Assembly (NCBI RefSeq): GCF_008642235.1
Contig: NZ_SJEV01000001.1
Coordinates: 1,754,400-1,818,399, forward strand
DNA length: 64,000 nt
From: Planctomonas psychrotolerans
GTDB taxonomy: Bacteria > Actinomycetota > Actinomycetes > Actinomycetales > Microbacteriaceae
Reading direction: 5' to 3'
Shown: in pieces, positions 31,518-39,234 of the stretch
Numbering within the stretch: the first letter of the stretch is position 1
Layout of the letters: each line of letters starts with the position of its first letter
The notes under the pieces: generated by a model
Databases searched by the model: none
What the model saw: only the letters and a program-made list of their open reading frames with translations
What the model was told of the DNA's origin: nothing
Translations under genes and position numbers: made by a program

Positions 31518-32393
31518 TCAGGTGCGCAGGTCCTGCCCGTGGTCGGTCGCGTAGGCGGCGAAGATCGCCTCGAGATCGTCGCCGGTGTGCAGAAAGGTGC
31601 CGCGCAGTTCCGCCCCGAGCTGGTCGAGCGCCTGCGACAGCTGCTCGCCGCTCAGGCGTACCGCCGCTTCCGACCGGGACCGGGCCGCGTCGCGCATCCG
31701 CAATGCGTACGGCAGCTGCCGGGCGAGGGACAGGTCGGGGTTCTCCTCCTGGAAGTAGTACCCCTCGGCGTGCTGCGTGAGGTCCACGCGCACCGCCGCC
31801 ACCTCGGCCGTCAGCGTGTCGAGCACCCGTGAGGCGGTGGCGGCATCGACCTCATCCAGTGCGTCGGCGTACCCCGTGTCGGCCAGCCCTTTGAGTTCGA
31901 GGGCCAGTGCGCGTCGGCGGAACAGCGGCGGATAGACCTGCGCGAACCAGGTGAGCGCCGCGGTGAGGAGCGCGAAGCCGGTCAACGCCTCCAGCGGCGC
32001 GGCCAGGCGGATGCCGGGGTCGGTGGCCACGGCGTCGCCGTACCCCAGGGTGGTCAGCGTGACGAACGAGATGTACAGGGCCTCGGCGAATGCGGAGTAC
32101 CGGCTCGGGTCGATGCCCGGTGCATACAGGAAGTCACCCGGGATGTGCGGCACGTAGATCAATGCCCAGCCCACGCCCTGCAGGGCGACCCACATCACGA
32201 TCACCGCGACCATCGCGGCCGGGCCCACGGCCGACCCCAGGCGATGCTTCGTCGCCCTCGACAGCCACCACGTCGCCGAGAGCACCCATCCGCTCACCCG
32301 CCCCTGGCCGGTCGGGTGCAGCAGCGTGCGGAACATGTCGATCAGGCCGATCGCGAGAATCGCGATCCCCGCGATGGTCAGTACTACGGTCAC
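31518..32393 (-). CDS. Two-transmembrane potassium channel-like protein
   Basis: A 291-residue membrane protein with an N-terminal membrane anchor, a second segment (AAMVAVIVMWVALQGVGWALIYV), a pore loop with the potassium filter TLTTLGYGD and an inner helix (PLEALTGFALLTAALTWFAQ). A cytoplasmic helical domain of about 130 residues follows that does not look like an RCK domain. GTG 32393 is chosen because GAGGAGAGG lies six bases upstream; a GTG two codons earlier sits too close to it. It is divergent from the permease gene and ends near the NUDIX gene. Confidence 0.85.
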   Translation of the reverse strand: MTVVLTIAGIAILAIGLIDMFRTLLHPTGQGRVSGWVLSATWWLSRATKHRLGSAVGPAAMVAVIVMWVALQGVGWALIYVPHIPGDFLYAPGIDPSRYSAFAEALYISFVTLTTLGYGDAVATDPGIRLAAPLEALTGFALLTAALTWFAQVYPPLFRRRALALELKGLADTGYADALDEVDAATASRVLDTLTAEVAAVRVDLTQHAEGYYFQEENPDLSLARQLPYALRMRDAARSRSEAAVRLSGEQLSQALDQLGAELRGTFLHTGDDLEAIFAAYATDHGQDLRT

Positions 32394-32448
32394 GCGCACC
32401 CTCTCCTCACTGCTCTGCGCCGGCGAGCTCCCCTGGGCCGCACGCGCT

Positions 32449-32465
32449 ATACCCCTGTAGGGTAT
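32449..32465. promoter_or_regulatory. CsoR-family-like operator in the channel/permease divergent region
   Basis: ATACCCCTGTAGGGTAT has six-base arms ATACCC and GGGTAT around a five-base centre. This is the form of operators bound by CsoR-type copper sensors and their relatives. It lies 75 bases upstream of the permease start and about 55 bases from the channel start. No csoR gene is present in the window. Confidence 0.55.
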
Positions 32466-32539
32466 CGTGGCGAACTCGTCACCGGCGCGGCCGCATTCTC
32501 CGCGGCGAGGTCGGACGGCCGCAGGAAAGGATCTCGTAC

Positions 32540-33883
32540 ATGGGGCACGATTCCACAACCCGGAACGATCAGAAGCTGTCGCTCACCGGATCCGTCGCCC
32601 TCGGCACGGGGGTGATGATCGGAGCCGGCATCTTCGCCCTGGTGGGGCAGGTCGCCGAACTGGCCGGAGGCTGGGTGCCCTGGGCGTTCTTCGCCGGGGC
32701 GGTGGTGGTGGCCTTCAGCTCGTACTCCTACATCCGCTACTCCGCCACCAACCCGTCGTCGGGCGGGATCGCGATGCTGCTGAAGGCGGCGTACGGCCCC
32801 GGGGTGCTCGCCGGATCCTTCTCGCTCTTCATGTACGTGTCGATGATCCTCGCCGAGAGCCTGCTCGGAAGAACGTTCGGCACCTACGTCCTGCGCCCGT
32901 TCGGGATGCAGGATTCGCCGGTGTGGGTGCCGGTGCTGGCCGTGGCCGCCATCGCGGCGGCCGCGCTCGTGAACCTCGTGGGCAACCGGCTGGTGGAGCG
33001 CTCCGCCACCGTGACCGCGGCGATCAAAATCGTCGGGATCGCCGTGCTCGCCATCGCCGGCATCGCCGCGGCGGGTCTGTCGTCGCTGAGCGGTCTGTTC
33101 ACCGTGGCGGACCGCACCGCCCCGGAATCCGGGTGGGCCGGGTTCCTGGCCGGGGTCGCGCTGTGCATCCTGGCGTACAAGGGTTTCACCACGATCACCA
33201 ATCAGGGCGCGGACCTGCGCAAGCCCGAGCGCAACATCGGCCGATCGATCCTGATCGCCATCGGGCTCTGCACCGTGCTGTACCTGCTCATCACCGTGGC
33301 CGTCACCGGCAGTCTCACGGTGCCGCAGATCGTCGAGTCCCGCGACTACGCACTGGCCGAGGCGGCGGAACCCCTGTTCGGCAGCTGGGGAGTGACCCTC
33401 ACGGTGGCCATCGCCGTCGTCGCCACCCTGTCGGGCCTCGTGGCGAGCCTCTTCGCCGTCTCCAAGCTCTACGACATGCTCCGCGACATGGGGCAGGCCC
33501 CGGGGCTACCGGGCCGCACCGGCGACCAGGGACACCAGTCGCTGTACATCACCGCGGGTCTGGCGATCCTCATGGCCACGTTCTTCGACCTGTCGCAGAT
33601 CGCCGCGCTGGGTGCCATCCTCTACCTGGCCATGGACATCGCCATCCATGTCGGCATCCTTCGTCACCTCCGAGGCGATGTGAATGCCACGGTGTGGATC
33701 CCCGCGGTCGCGATCGTGCTCGACGTCGCCGTGCTGGTGCCTTTCGTGGCGCTGAAGGCGCAATCGGATCCCCTGACCGTGGTGGTCACCGCGATCGTGG
33801 CCGTACTCATCGTGGGAACTCAGTGGCTCGTCGTCCGCCACCGGAACGCCAGCGACGACAACGCTGCCGACGACGACTCGTAG
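32540..33883 (+). CDS. APC-family amino acid permease
   Basis: Secondary transporter of 447 residues with about twelve membrane segments. The first segment carries the unwound-helix motif GVMIGAGIFALVG of the APC superfamily. NQGADLRKPERNIGRSI, in the loop after the sixth segment, is also typical. AGGAAAGG precedes ATG 32540. The open frame extends far upstream, but that part is non-coding. A CsoR-like operator lies upstream, so control by copper or sulfur stress is possible. Its substrate cannot be read. Confidence 0.9.
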   Translation: MGHDSTTRNDQKLSLTGSVALGTGVMIGAGIFALVGQVAELAGGWVPWAFFAGAVVVAFSSYSYIRYSATNPSSGGIAMLLKAAYGPGVLAGSFSLFMYVSMILAESLLGRTFGTYVLRPFGMQDSPVWVPVLAVAAIAAAALVNLVGNRLVERSATVTAAIKIVGIAVLAIAGIAAAGLSSLSGLFTVADRTAPESGWAGFLAGVALCILAYKGFTTITNQGADLRKPERNIGRSILIAIGLCTVLYLLITVAVTGSLTVPQIVESRDYALAEAAEPLFGSWGVTLTVAIAVVATLSGLVASLFAVSKLYDMLRDMGQAPGLPGRTGDQGHQSLYITAGLAILMATFFDLSQIAALGAILYLAMDIAIHVGILRHLRGDVNATVWIPAVAIVLDVAVLVPFVALKAQSDPLTVVVTAIVAVLIVGTQWLVVRHRNASDDNAADDDS

Positions 33884-33895
33884 TGCCGAGCCCGC

Positions 33896-34765
33896 TCACC
33901 GCACCGGCGCGGGTAGGGCGGTCCCCGCGGACCGGCGTTCGCGGGGTCGGGTCGCGGCGTACCACCGCGCGCACAGCAGCACGAGGATCGCGAGCTCCAC
34001 GGCGTCGCCGCCGTAGTACATGACGAGCGCTCCCGCTTCGGCCCGGTCGGCCGGCACGCCGACGGGTGGCGCGGCATACAGGTACTTGGCGAGGATGCCG
34101 TGCCCCGCGAACGCGACGATCAGCCAGGCCGATCGCGTGACGTACGACGGGCGGTGCGCAATCGGATCCACCCCCACGATCGACGCCGTGAACAGGTATC
34201 CGGCGAGAAAGATGTGCGCGTTCACGAGCGCCGCGACGAGCGGGTCGGCGTGCATGGCGGAGTCGTGCATGGCGGAGTCGTGCATGGCGGAGTCGTGCAT
34301 GGCGGAGTACAGGGGCGTCGCGTAAAGCAGCCACATCCCGCCGATGGTCAGCACCGTGGCGGGTCCGGGATGCGCGACGAATCGCACGGGAGGGCAGCCG
34401 AGCAGGCGTGCGAGTCGCCGGGCGGGCACCGGGTCGAGCGCTCGGAGGGCCAGCGTGACCGGGGCCGCGCGCACGAGCAGAAGCGGCGCGAGCATCCCCA
34501 GCAGCACGTGGCTTGCCATGTGGGCGGCGAAGTCGGCATGCGCGGCGTCGCCGAGCGGTCCGAAGAGCGCGAGCACCGCCGCGATCAGCCCGGCCACCCA
34601 GCAGGCGGAGCGACTGGCCGGCCACTCGCCGCGCCACCGGGTGCGGGCGACGGCGGACAGGTACGCCGCCGCAAGTACCGCCGCCACCGCGAGTACCAGC
34701 AGGGGCACCAATTCGGACCCGGTCTGGCTCTCGGTCACGTCGTGGACGTGCCCTCCAGCGCTCAT
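33896..34765 (-). CDS. CtaG-like cytochrome c oxidase assembly membrane protein
   Basis: Integral membrane protein of 289 residues of the Caa3_CtaG family. Characteristic pieces are AAHMASHVLLGMLAPLLLVRAAP, SIVGVDPIAHRPS and a final segment with YYGGDAVELAILVLLCARWY. Between the helices at about residues 150-172 is a four-fold SAMHD repeat encoded by identical 15-base units, which adds Met and His residues on a loop. CtaG-like proteins are linked to copper delivery for oxidases. Its start shares a base with the DUF2243 stop, so the two membrane genes form an operon. Confidence 0.87.
   Translation of the reverse strand: MSAGGHVHDVTESQTGSELVPLLVLAVAAVLAAAYLSAVARTRWRGEWPASRSACWVAGLIAAVLALFGPLGDAAHADFAAHMASHVLLGMLAPLLLVRAAPVTLALRALDPVPARRLARLLGCPPVRFVAHPGPATVLTIGGMWLLYATPLYSAMHDSAMHDSAMHDSAMHADPLVAALVNAHIFLAGYLFTASIVGVDPIAHRPSYVTRSAWLIVAFAGHGILAKYLYAAPPVGVPADRAEAGALVMYYGGDAVELAILVLLCARWYAATRPRERRSAGTALPAPVR
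34251..34310. repeat. Four tandem 15-base units inside the CtaG-like gene
   Basis: TGCATGGCGGAGTCG is repeated at 34251-34265, 34266-34280 and 34281-34295, and a fourth unit at 34296-34310 differs at its end. The repeats stay in frame and encode SAMHD four times. Length change by whole units would keep the reading frame. Confidence 0.9.
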
Positions 34766-35262
34766 CACCCCAGCGGCCGATCGCCGCGCCGGGCGGCCCG
34801 AGCGCGTCGGCCGCTCAGCACCAGAACGACGATTCCTCCGAGAAGTACCGCGAGGCCCGCGCCTTGCCAGGCGAGGTCGTAGGGCAGCAGGTCCACGCCG
34901 TACCGCACCTGGTGCAGCTCGAGCAGCTTGTGGTGCACGATGCCGTCGTAGAGCTGGAAGGCGCCCGCACCCACGAGCACCGCGCCCGTCCATCGGTCCC
35001 ACCGCACGAGACGGCGGCGGGCGAGGTCCGCGAGCAGGAAGAGGCCGGCCACGGTGGCGAACCACCCGAACGCGTGCAGGATCCCGTCGGACACCAGGCC
35101 GGCCGCGGTGGTGGACCGGTCGTAGAAGTGATGCCAGTGCAGCAGTTGGTGAAAGACCACCTCGTCGATGAACGCCGCGACACCAATGCCGAAGAGCACG
35201 CCGGACAGAACGTTCCGGCGATTCCGCGCCGGCGTCGGTGCGTCGTCCATCGGTCCTGTCAT
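34765..35262 (-). CDS. DUF2243 membrane protein
   Basis: A 165-residue protein with four membrane segments and the DUF2243 pattern: GIGVAAFIDEVVFHQLLHWHHFYD early, GILHAFGWFATVAGLFLLADL in the middle and LYDGIVHHKLLELHQVRYG after it. The conserved HH pairs suggest metal or haem contact, but no function is established. It is the first gene of an operon with the CtaG-like gene, which points to a role near the respiratory chain. Confidence 0.88.
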   Translation of the reverse strand: MTGPMDDAPTPARNRRNVLSGVLFGIGVAAFIDEVVFHQLLHWHHFYDRSTTAAGLVSDGILHAFGWFATVAGLFLLADLARRRLVRWDRWTGAVLVGAGAFQLYDGIVHHKLLELHQVRYGVDLLPYDLAWQGAGLAVLLGGIVVLVLSGRRARAARRGDRPLG

Positions 35263-35364
35263 CCGCTGCTCCCCGTGTCCCCTCGACGCTACGCCCGCGA
35301 ACGCCTAGACGGGCCGACCCCGACGTGCCTAACTGGGGGAAACGATCCGAACGAGGAGATTCGC

Positions 35365-35670
35365 ATGAGCGACAGCGACACGAACACCCAGCCCACCGGC
35401 AGCGACGACGAGAAGGCCAGCGACGGGGGGACCGGTGGCGTGACCGTGCAGGGTCCGTCCGACGACGCGCCCGCGACGCAGGGATTCGGTGGCGGTGACC
35501 CCACCGCGGGAACCGGTGGTGCGGACGAGAGCGGCGCGGGCGACACCACCATCGGCGATGGTGAGACCCTCGTCAACGGCGACGAATCGGACGTCCCCAC
35601 CGGACATCAGGCCGCGCAGGGTGCCACGGACGAGGTGGATCGAGGCGCTCAGGGGCGCATGCGGGAGTAA
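35365..35670 (+). CDS. Small acidic Gly/Asp-rich protein
   Basis: A 101-residue protein with a strong acidic and Gly/Thr/Ser bias (SDSDTNTQPTGSDDEKASDGG) and no membrane segment or known domain. Its start is well supported by GAGGAG seven bases before ATG 35365. It appears disordered. Similar acidic low-complexity proteins are frequent in Microbacteriaceae; another one is at 44399-44596 in this window. Function unknown. Confidence 0.7.
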   Translation: MSDSDTNTQPTGSDDEKASDGGTGGVTVQGPSDDAPATQGFGGGDPTAGTGGADESGAGDTTIGDGETLVNGDESDVPTGHQAAQGATDEVDRGAQGRMRE

Positions 35671-35704
35671 GCGCGCCGGTTCCGCGCTCGGTTACGCTGG
35701 TCGG

Positions 35705-35902
35705 ATGGATTCCGGTACCAAATGGCTGTTCGGCGGCATCCTCACGGTGATCGTGGTGGCCGTCGTCGCGTGGTGGCTGGTGAACCTCGTCTTCGGGTTC
35801 GTCCTGTTCCTCGTGAAGCTGCTCATCGTGCTGGTGGTCGTCGCGGCGGTCGCCCTGTGGCTTCGCGCACTGTTCGCGCGGTCGGATACCTCCCGCGACT
35901 GA
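35705..35902 (+). CDS. Small two-helix membrane protein
   Basis: A 65-residue protein made of two adjacent hydrophobic segments (LFGGILTVIVVAVVAWWLV and VLFLVKLLIVLVVVAAVALWL) and a short charged tail. The start ATG 35705 has no clear ribosome site; a leaderless message is possible. Codon use and the short spacing to VanZ support a real gene. Function unknown. Confidence 0.65.
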   Translation: MDSGTKWLFGGILTVIVVAVVAWWLVNLVFGFVLFLVKLLIVLVVVAAVALWLRALFARSDTSRD

Positions 35903-35937
35903 CGTAACGCCCAGACGCCCGCTGAGAGAATGGTCGA

Positions 35938-36414
35938 ATGTTCCATCGGCATCCGATTCTCAGCGTGGTCACCTTCGCGTATCTCGGACTGGTCGCATGG
36001 ATCACGCTCGGTCCGCCACCGCGAACCGGATCGGACAACTCGCTGCTCTGGACCATGATCGGCTTCTTCGCCGAGCACCGTTTCACCAGCTGGCTCACCT
36101 ACTCCCGCGTGGAGTTCCTGGCGAACGTGGCCATGTTCGTGCCCATCGGGCTCTTCTTCCTCCTGCTGTTCGGCCGACGGCTGTGGATCGTCGCGGTGCT
36201 GGCGAGCGCCGGACTCACCGTCGCGATCGAGTCGGTGCAGCTCTTCCTCCCGGAACGCGTCTCCGACCTGCGCGACATCGTCGCGAACTCGGTGGGCGGC
36301 CTCGTGGGAGTGCTGCTGGCCCTCGCGCTCACCGCCGGATCGGCACGCCGGGCGAAGGCGCGGAAGGTCGCCCGCGAGCGCGAGCTGACAGCCCGGTCGC
36401 GCGTCCGCGTCTAG
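35938..36414 (+). CDS. VanZ-like family membrane protein
   Basis: A 158-residue membrane protein with the VanZ-like pattern: YLGLVAWITLGPPP in the first helix, EFLANVAMFVPIGLFFLLLF in the second and ESVQLFLPERVSDLRDIVANSVGG before the last helix. VanZ itself lowers teicoplanin sensitivity, but most relatives have unknown roles in the envelope. It starts 35 bases after the small membrane protein and could be co-transcribed with it. Confidence 0.88.
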   Translation: MFHRHPILSVVTFAYLGLVAWITLGPPPRTGSDNSLLWTMIGFFAEHRFTSWLTYSRVEFLANVAMFVPIGLFFLLLFGRRLWIVAVLASAGLTVAIESVQLFLPERVSDLRDIVANSVGGLVGVLLALALTAGSARRAKARKVARERELTARSRVRV

Positions 36415-36438
36415 CGTCCCCGCTCGTCCGATCTGTTC

Positions 36439-36928
36439 CTACGTCGTGCCATCAGGCGCCCTCGACTGCGGTCGAACGAAGAACACGTCGGGAAATCGGC
36501 TGGTCGCTTCGACCCAGCCCTCGCTCGCCGGGGGAAGGCGACGCAACGACAGGATGGACGCCCGGCGAATCTCCCACGCCTGACCGGTCGCGCGATGACG
36601 TGCTGTCCGTAGTGGGATGCGGTCGGCCGCCACCCCTCGTTGCCCGCCGCCTGCAGCGCCTCTACCTCGTCGACGTTCGGCGCGATCGTGAGGGTCCGCG
36701 TGTCGGCCGCTCCGGTGAGCCCCGTTCCGGACTGAATCGCTGTTGGGCGGCCTGGCGGCTGATGCCGAGCGCACCACCCGCCGCCGCCCAGCTCGCCCCT
36801 GCTTCCCGCGCGGCCAGCACGGCCTCGGTCTGCAGAACCGACGCTTCGATGGAAGCCTGCCGAAGACGCGCGCGGCCGCGAGCATCATGGTCCCGTCTCG
36901 GCATCGGCATCGGCATCGGCATCGGCAC
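36439..36928 (-). pseudogene. HTH-containing hypothetical protein broken by two frameshifts
   Basis: Parts of one conserved actinobacterial protein occur in all three minus-strand frames. The first frame (from 36928) encodes a helix-turn-helix, AREAGASWAAAGGALGISRQAAQQRF. Near 36720 the meaning moves to the next frame, which reads TLTIAPNVDEVEALQAAGNE and GWRPTASHYGQHVIAR. Near 36590 it moves again to TGQAWEIRRASILSLRRLP and FPDVFFVRPQ, ending at 36439. Each step equals the loss of one base. Joined, they give a protein of about 163 residues. It is either a decayed gene or contains two sequence errors. Its start lies in an ATGCCG repeat. Confidence 0.75.
36902..36928. repeat. Hexanucleotide repeat at the start of the HTH pseudogene
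   Basis: On the minus strand GTGCCG is followed by four ATGCCG units, so the frame opens MPMPMPMPMP with five alternative start codons in phase (36928, 36922, 36916, 36910 and 36904). Changes by whole units would alter the number of starts without changing the frame. Confidence 0.85.
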
Positions 36929-36970
36929 CGGCGGTACGCCCGGTGTGCTCCGATCAGCATGGTCGCACCC

Positions 36971-36999
36971 TTGACCCGCTTCTGACGCGGCCGTAGGAT
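36971..36999 (+). promoter_or_regulatory. Promoter of the 108-residue hypothetical gene
   Basis: TTGACC (36971-36976), a 17-base spacer and TAGGAT (36994-36999). The sequence CCGTAGGATCGC around the -10 box is identical to that before the DUF7882 gene (39028-39039). Transcription would start about 50 bases before ATG 37058. Confidence 0.65.
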
Positions 37000-37057
37000 C
37001 GCCACGTTGTCCCCGGACCCCGGCAGCGGACTATTCGTGAAGCTCGAAGGGGTTCCA

Positions 37058-37384
37058 ATGAACGCTCTCACCGTCGATTCATGGGCCTCCGGCGCCGCCG
37101 GGGAGTCGTACGCCGCGCAGGTGCTCGACGATCTCGATGCCGCACTCGAGTACTGCGAGAACCGGCAGCTTCGTCTGGAGCAGACCCCCGCGCAACTGTG
37201 GGTGGTGCACGCCGCCGGAACCGATCGAGTTCTGGGACGCGTGGAGCAGCACGACGGACGCTTCCAATGGGCGACCGGTAACGCCACCGGCTCGAGCTGC
37301 GATTCCCTGTGCCGCGCCGTCACCGAACTGATCGCCGCCGAGCGGCCGGTGGAGAGGACTCGTCCTCACGCGCAACTCGGCTGA
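37058..37384 (+). CDS. Hypothetical protein of 108 residues
   Basis: Small soluble protein starting MNALTVDSWASGAAGESYAA. The middle is predicted alpha/beta (DDLDAALEYCENRQLRLEQ, AQLWVVHAAGTDRVLGRVEQ), and the C-terminus is a helix with two Cys (SSCDSLCRAVTELIAAERP). No known domain is recognised. ATG 37058 follows GAAGGGG at good distance; an earlier start at 37007 has no such site. It has its own promoter. Convergent with the GAF-ANTAR gene. Confidence 0.65.
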   Translation: MNALTVDSWASGAAGESYAAQVLDDLDAALEYCENRQLRLEQTPAQLWVVHAAGTDRVLGRVEQHDGRFQWATGNATGSSCDSLCRAVTELIAAERPVERTRPHAQLG

Positions 37385-37431
37385 GAGCGTCGCCCGGCCG
37401 CGCCGGAGGATCCCTCCGCGGGACCGGACGG

Positions 37432-38184
37432 CTAGGGGCGCTTCTTCGTCGCCGGACGTGCGCTGATGGTGGCGGGGTCCAGGGTGCGCGTCGCGATCGA
37501 CTCCGCAAGCGTGCGGAGGGAGGTCTGGTTTCGACGAGCGTGGTCCCGAAGCCAGGTGAATGCCTCCTCCAGCGGGATGGAGTGCGCCTCGGACAGCACG
37601 CCCTTCGCCTGTTCGATGAGGACACGGCTGTCGAGGGCATGCTGCAGTTGTTCGGTGACGGCACTCGACTCGCGGACGAGGCGTTCCTGCATGATCCCGA
37701 TCGTCGCAATGTCCGTCAGCGCGCGGGCCGTGGCGATGTCCCGGTCGTTGAGCTTTCCCACCTGAATGCTGAACAGGTTCATCGCCCCGACGGTCTTGCC
37801 GCGCAGACGTAGCGGGGTGGCGTAGACGGAGTGGAATCCTCCGGCCGCGGCCGCCTGCGCGAAGTCGGGCCACTTCGCCTGGACGGTGTCGATGTCGGGC
37901 ACGGAGACCGCCTCACCGGTGGTGAAGCATTCGACGCACGGGCCCATCCCGGCGTTCAGCTGCATGATCTCCACCAGTTCCGCCGCCTCGCCGGTGGAGG
38001 CGATGGCCTGGAGCTGCCCCGAGCTGTCGGCGAGCATCAGTCCGCCGGCGTCCGTGTCGAGGAGTTCGGCGCAGCTCTCCACGAGGTACTGCAGCAGTTC
38101 GACCGTGTCGTAGTCATCGACCAACGTGTCCGCGAGTTTCACGAAGACAACGTTGAGGCGCTGCTCCCGGGATAGATCGCTCAT
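37432..38184 (-). CDS. GAF-ANTAR regulator (1)
   Basis: Signal-responsive RNA-binding antiterminator-type protein of 250 residues. The GAF sensor domain occupies about residues 15-165 (DAGGLMLADSSGQLQAIAST, MGPCVECFTTGEAVSVPDI) and the ANTAR domain the C-terminal 65 residues (LQHALDSRVLIEQAKGVLSEAHSIP to FTWLRDHARRNQTSLRTLAE). MSDLSREQRL at 38184 is chosen as start because relatives begin this way; the frame is open up to an ATG at 38226, which would overlap the upstream gene. It is the second of two adjacent GAF-ANTAR genes, possibly an operon. The signal is unknown. Confidence 0.85.
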   Translation of the reverse strand: MSDLSREQRLNVVFVKLADTLVDDYDTVELLQYLVESCAELLDTDAGGLMLADSSGQLQAIASTGEAAELVEIMQLNAGMGPCVECFTTGEAVSVPDIDTVQAKWPDFAQAAAAGGFHSVYATPLRLRGKTVGAMNLFSIQVGKLNDRDIATARALTDIATIGIMQERLVRESSAVTEQLQHALDSRVLIEQAKGVLSEAHSIPLEEAFTWLRDHARRNQTSLRTLAESIATRTLDPATISARPATKKRP

Positions 38185-38200
38185 CGGGGTGCGTCGTCCA

Positions 38201-38923
38201 TCATGGGCGTCCATCGGGGTGACCATCCATTCTCGGGGGGAGGTGTGCGAAGTTCAGCTGCCGAGTGATCACCTTGCGCGCGACGACTTCGACCGTCTCA
38301 TCCTGAGCGTACGCATAGGCTCGCAGTTGCAGAAACGCGTCACTGGCCGAGGTGTCCGATTGCACGGAGATCATTCCCGTCGCCTGGTGCACCTCCCGCC
38401 GGAGTTTCCCTCGTGTTTCTGGTCCCGTCGGCATCTCGCGACCGGCAGAGACGATGGCACGCTCGATCACCGGCCCGGCGACCCAATGCACCAGCGCCCC
38501 GGCGGTGGCCATGTCCTCATCGCTCAGCAGTCCCGGGCCTTCTCGATACAGAGTCGCGACGCCGACCACGATGGCTCCGGACTTCAGCGGGAGCGAGACG
38601 ATCGTCGCCACGTTCAGATCCTGCACGGCCGCATCGAAGAACGGAGCGCTCCCGCCCGAACCCTGCTGCGTGCTGATCTGCTGAGCCCTGCCGGTGGACA
38701 CGACCGCGTACCCCGGTCCCTCGCCCAACTCGAACTGGAGCTCCTCGATCCGACTCGATACCTCGTCGCTCGACGCGATCACCTCTCTTTGGCCGTTCCC
38801 GTCGAGCACGGCCAGCGAGACTCCGGAGATCGCCAACAGGCGAAGGAACGGGAGCAGCATGCTGGTGGGGGAGGTCGGTGCGTCCTGCGGGAATGACGCC
38901 GAACCGGTGAGTGCGTCAGCCAT
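38201..38923 (-). CDS. GAF-ANTAR regulator (2)
   Basis: Second GAF-ANTAR protein, 240 residues. The GAF part spans about residues 20-160 (SGVSLAVLDGNGQREVIASS, LGEGPGYAVVSTGRAQQIS, FFDAAVQDLNVATIVSLPL) and the ANTAR helices cover residues 175-225 (KLRREVHQATGMISVQSDTS and AFLQLRAYAYAQDETVEVVA). ATG 38923 is the first codon of the open frame. ANTAR domains bind paired RNA hairpins and stop termination; no obvious target pair was seen nearby. Adjacent placement with regulator 1 suggests duplication. Confidence 0.85.
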   Translation of the reverse strand: MADALTGSASFPQDAPTSPTSMLLPFLRLLAISGVSLAVLDGNGQREVIASSDEVSSRIEELQFELGEGPGYAVVSTGRAQQISTQQGSGGSAPFFDAAVQDLNVATIVSLPLKSGAIVVGVATLYREGPGLLSDEDMATAGALVHWVAGPVIERAIVSAGREMPTGPETRGKLRREVHQATGMISVQSDTSASDAFLQLRAYAYAQDETVEVVARKVITRQLNFAHLPPRMDGHPDGRP

Positions 38924-39234
38924 GCCTTCATATTAGAACCGGCGATCGCTCTCGGTGCCGGTTCGTCGCGTGGAGCGCCCACTCCCAACGGTCCGCAGGG
39001 CGTGTGTTGCCGCCCCCGCGGCGTGTCCCGTAGGATCGCGACTGTTACTCCAGACCCAGGTTTCGTGCAGGTGGGAATTCCCGCCGCCTGCTGGTGCCGT
39101 CCGATCGGACGGCGGAACCTCGAGGTGGGCATGACGAACTCGCATCCTCACCATCCGCGGTGTGTCGATGGCTTCCGGGGAGGGAGCCCGCGATGGCGCC
39201 GCGGATATGGAATCACCGGATGGAGTACCGCACC
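38924..39234. other. Divergent spacer of 311 bases between GAF-ANTAR 2 and DUF7882
   Basis: No gene is supported here. The spacer holds the promoter of the rightward DUF7882 unit at 39007-39036 and a leader of about 190 bases before the chosen start at 39235. In-frame ATG codons at 39193 and 39220 could lengthen that protein. Confidence 0.6.
39007..39036 (+). promoter_or_regulatory. Promoter of the DUF7882-acylphosphatase unit
   Basis: TTGCCG (39007-39012), an 18-base spacer and TAGGAT (39031-39036). It shares a 12-base identical block, CCGTAGGATCGC, with the promoter at 36971-36999. Confidence 0.55.
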
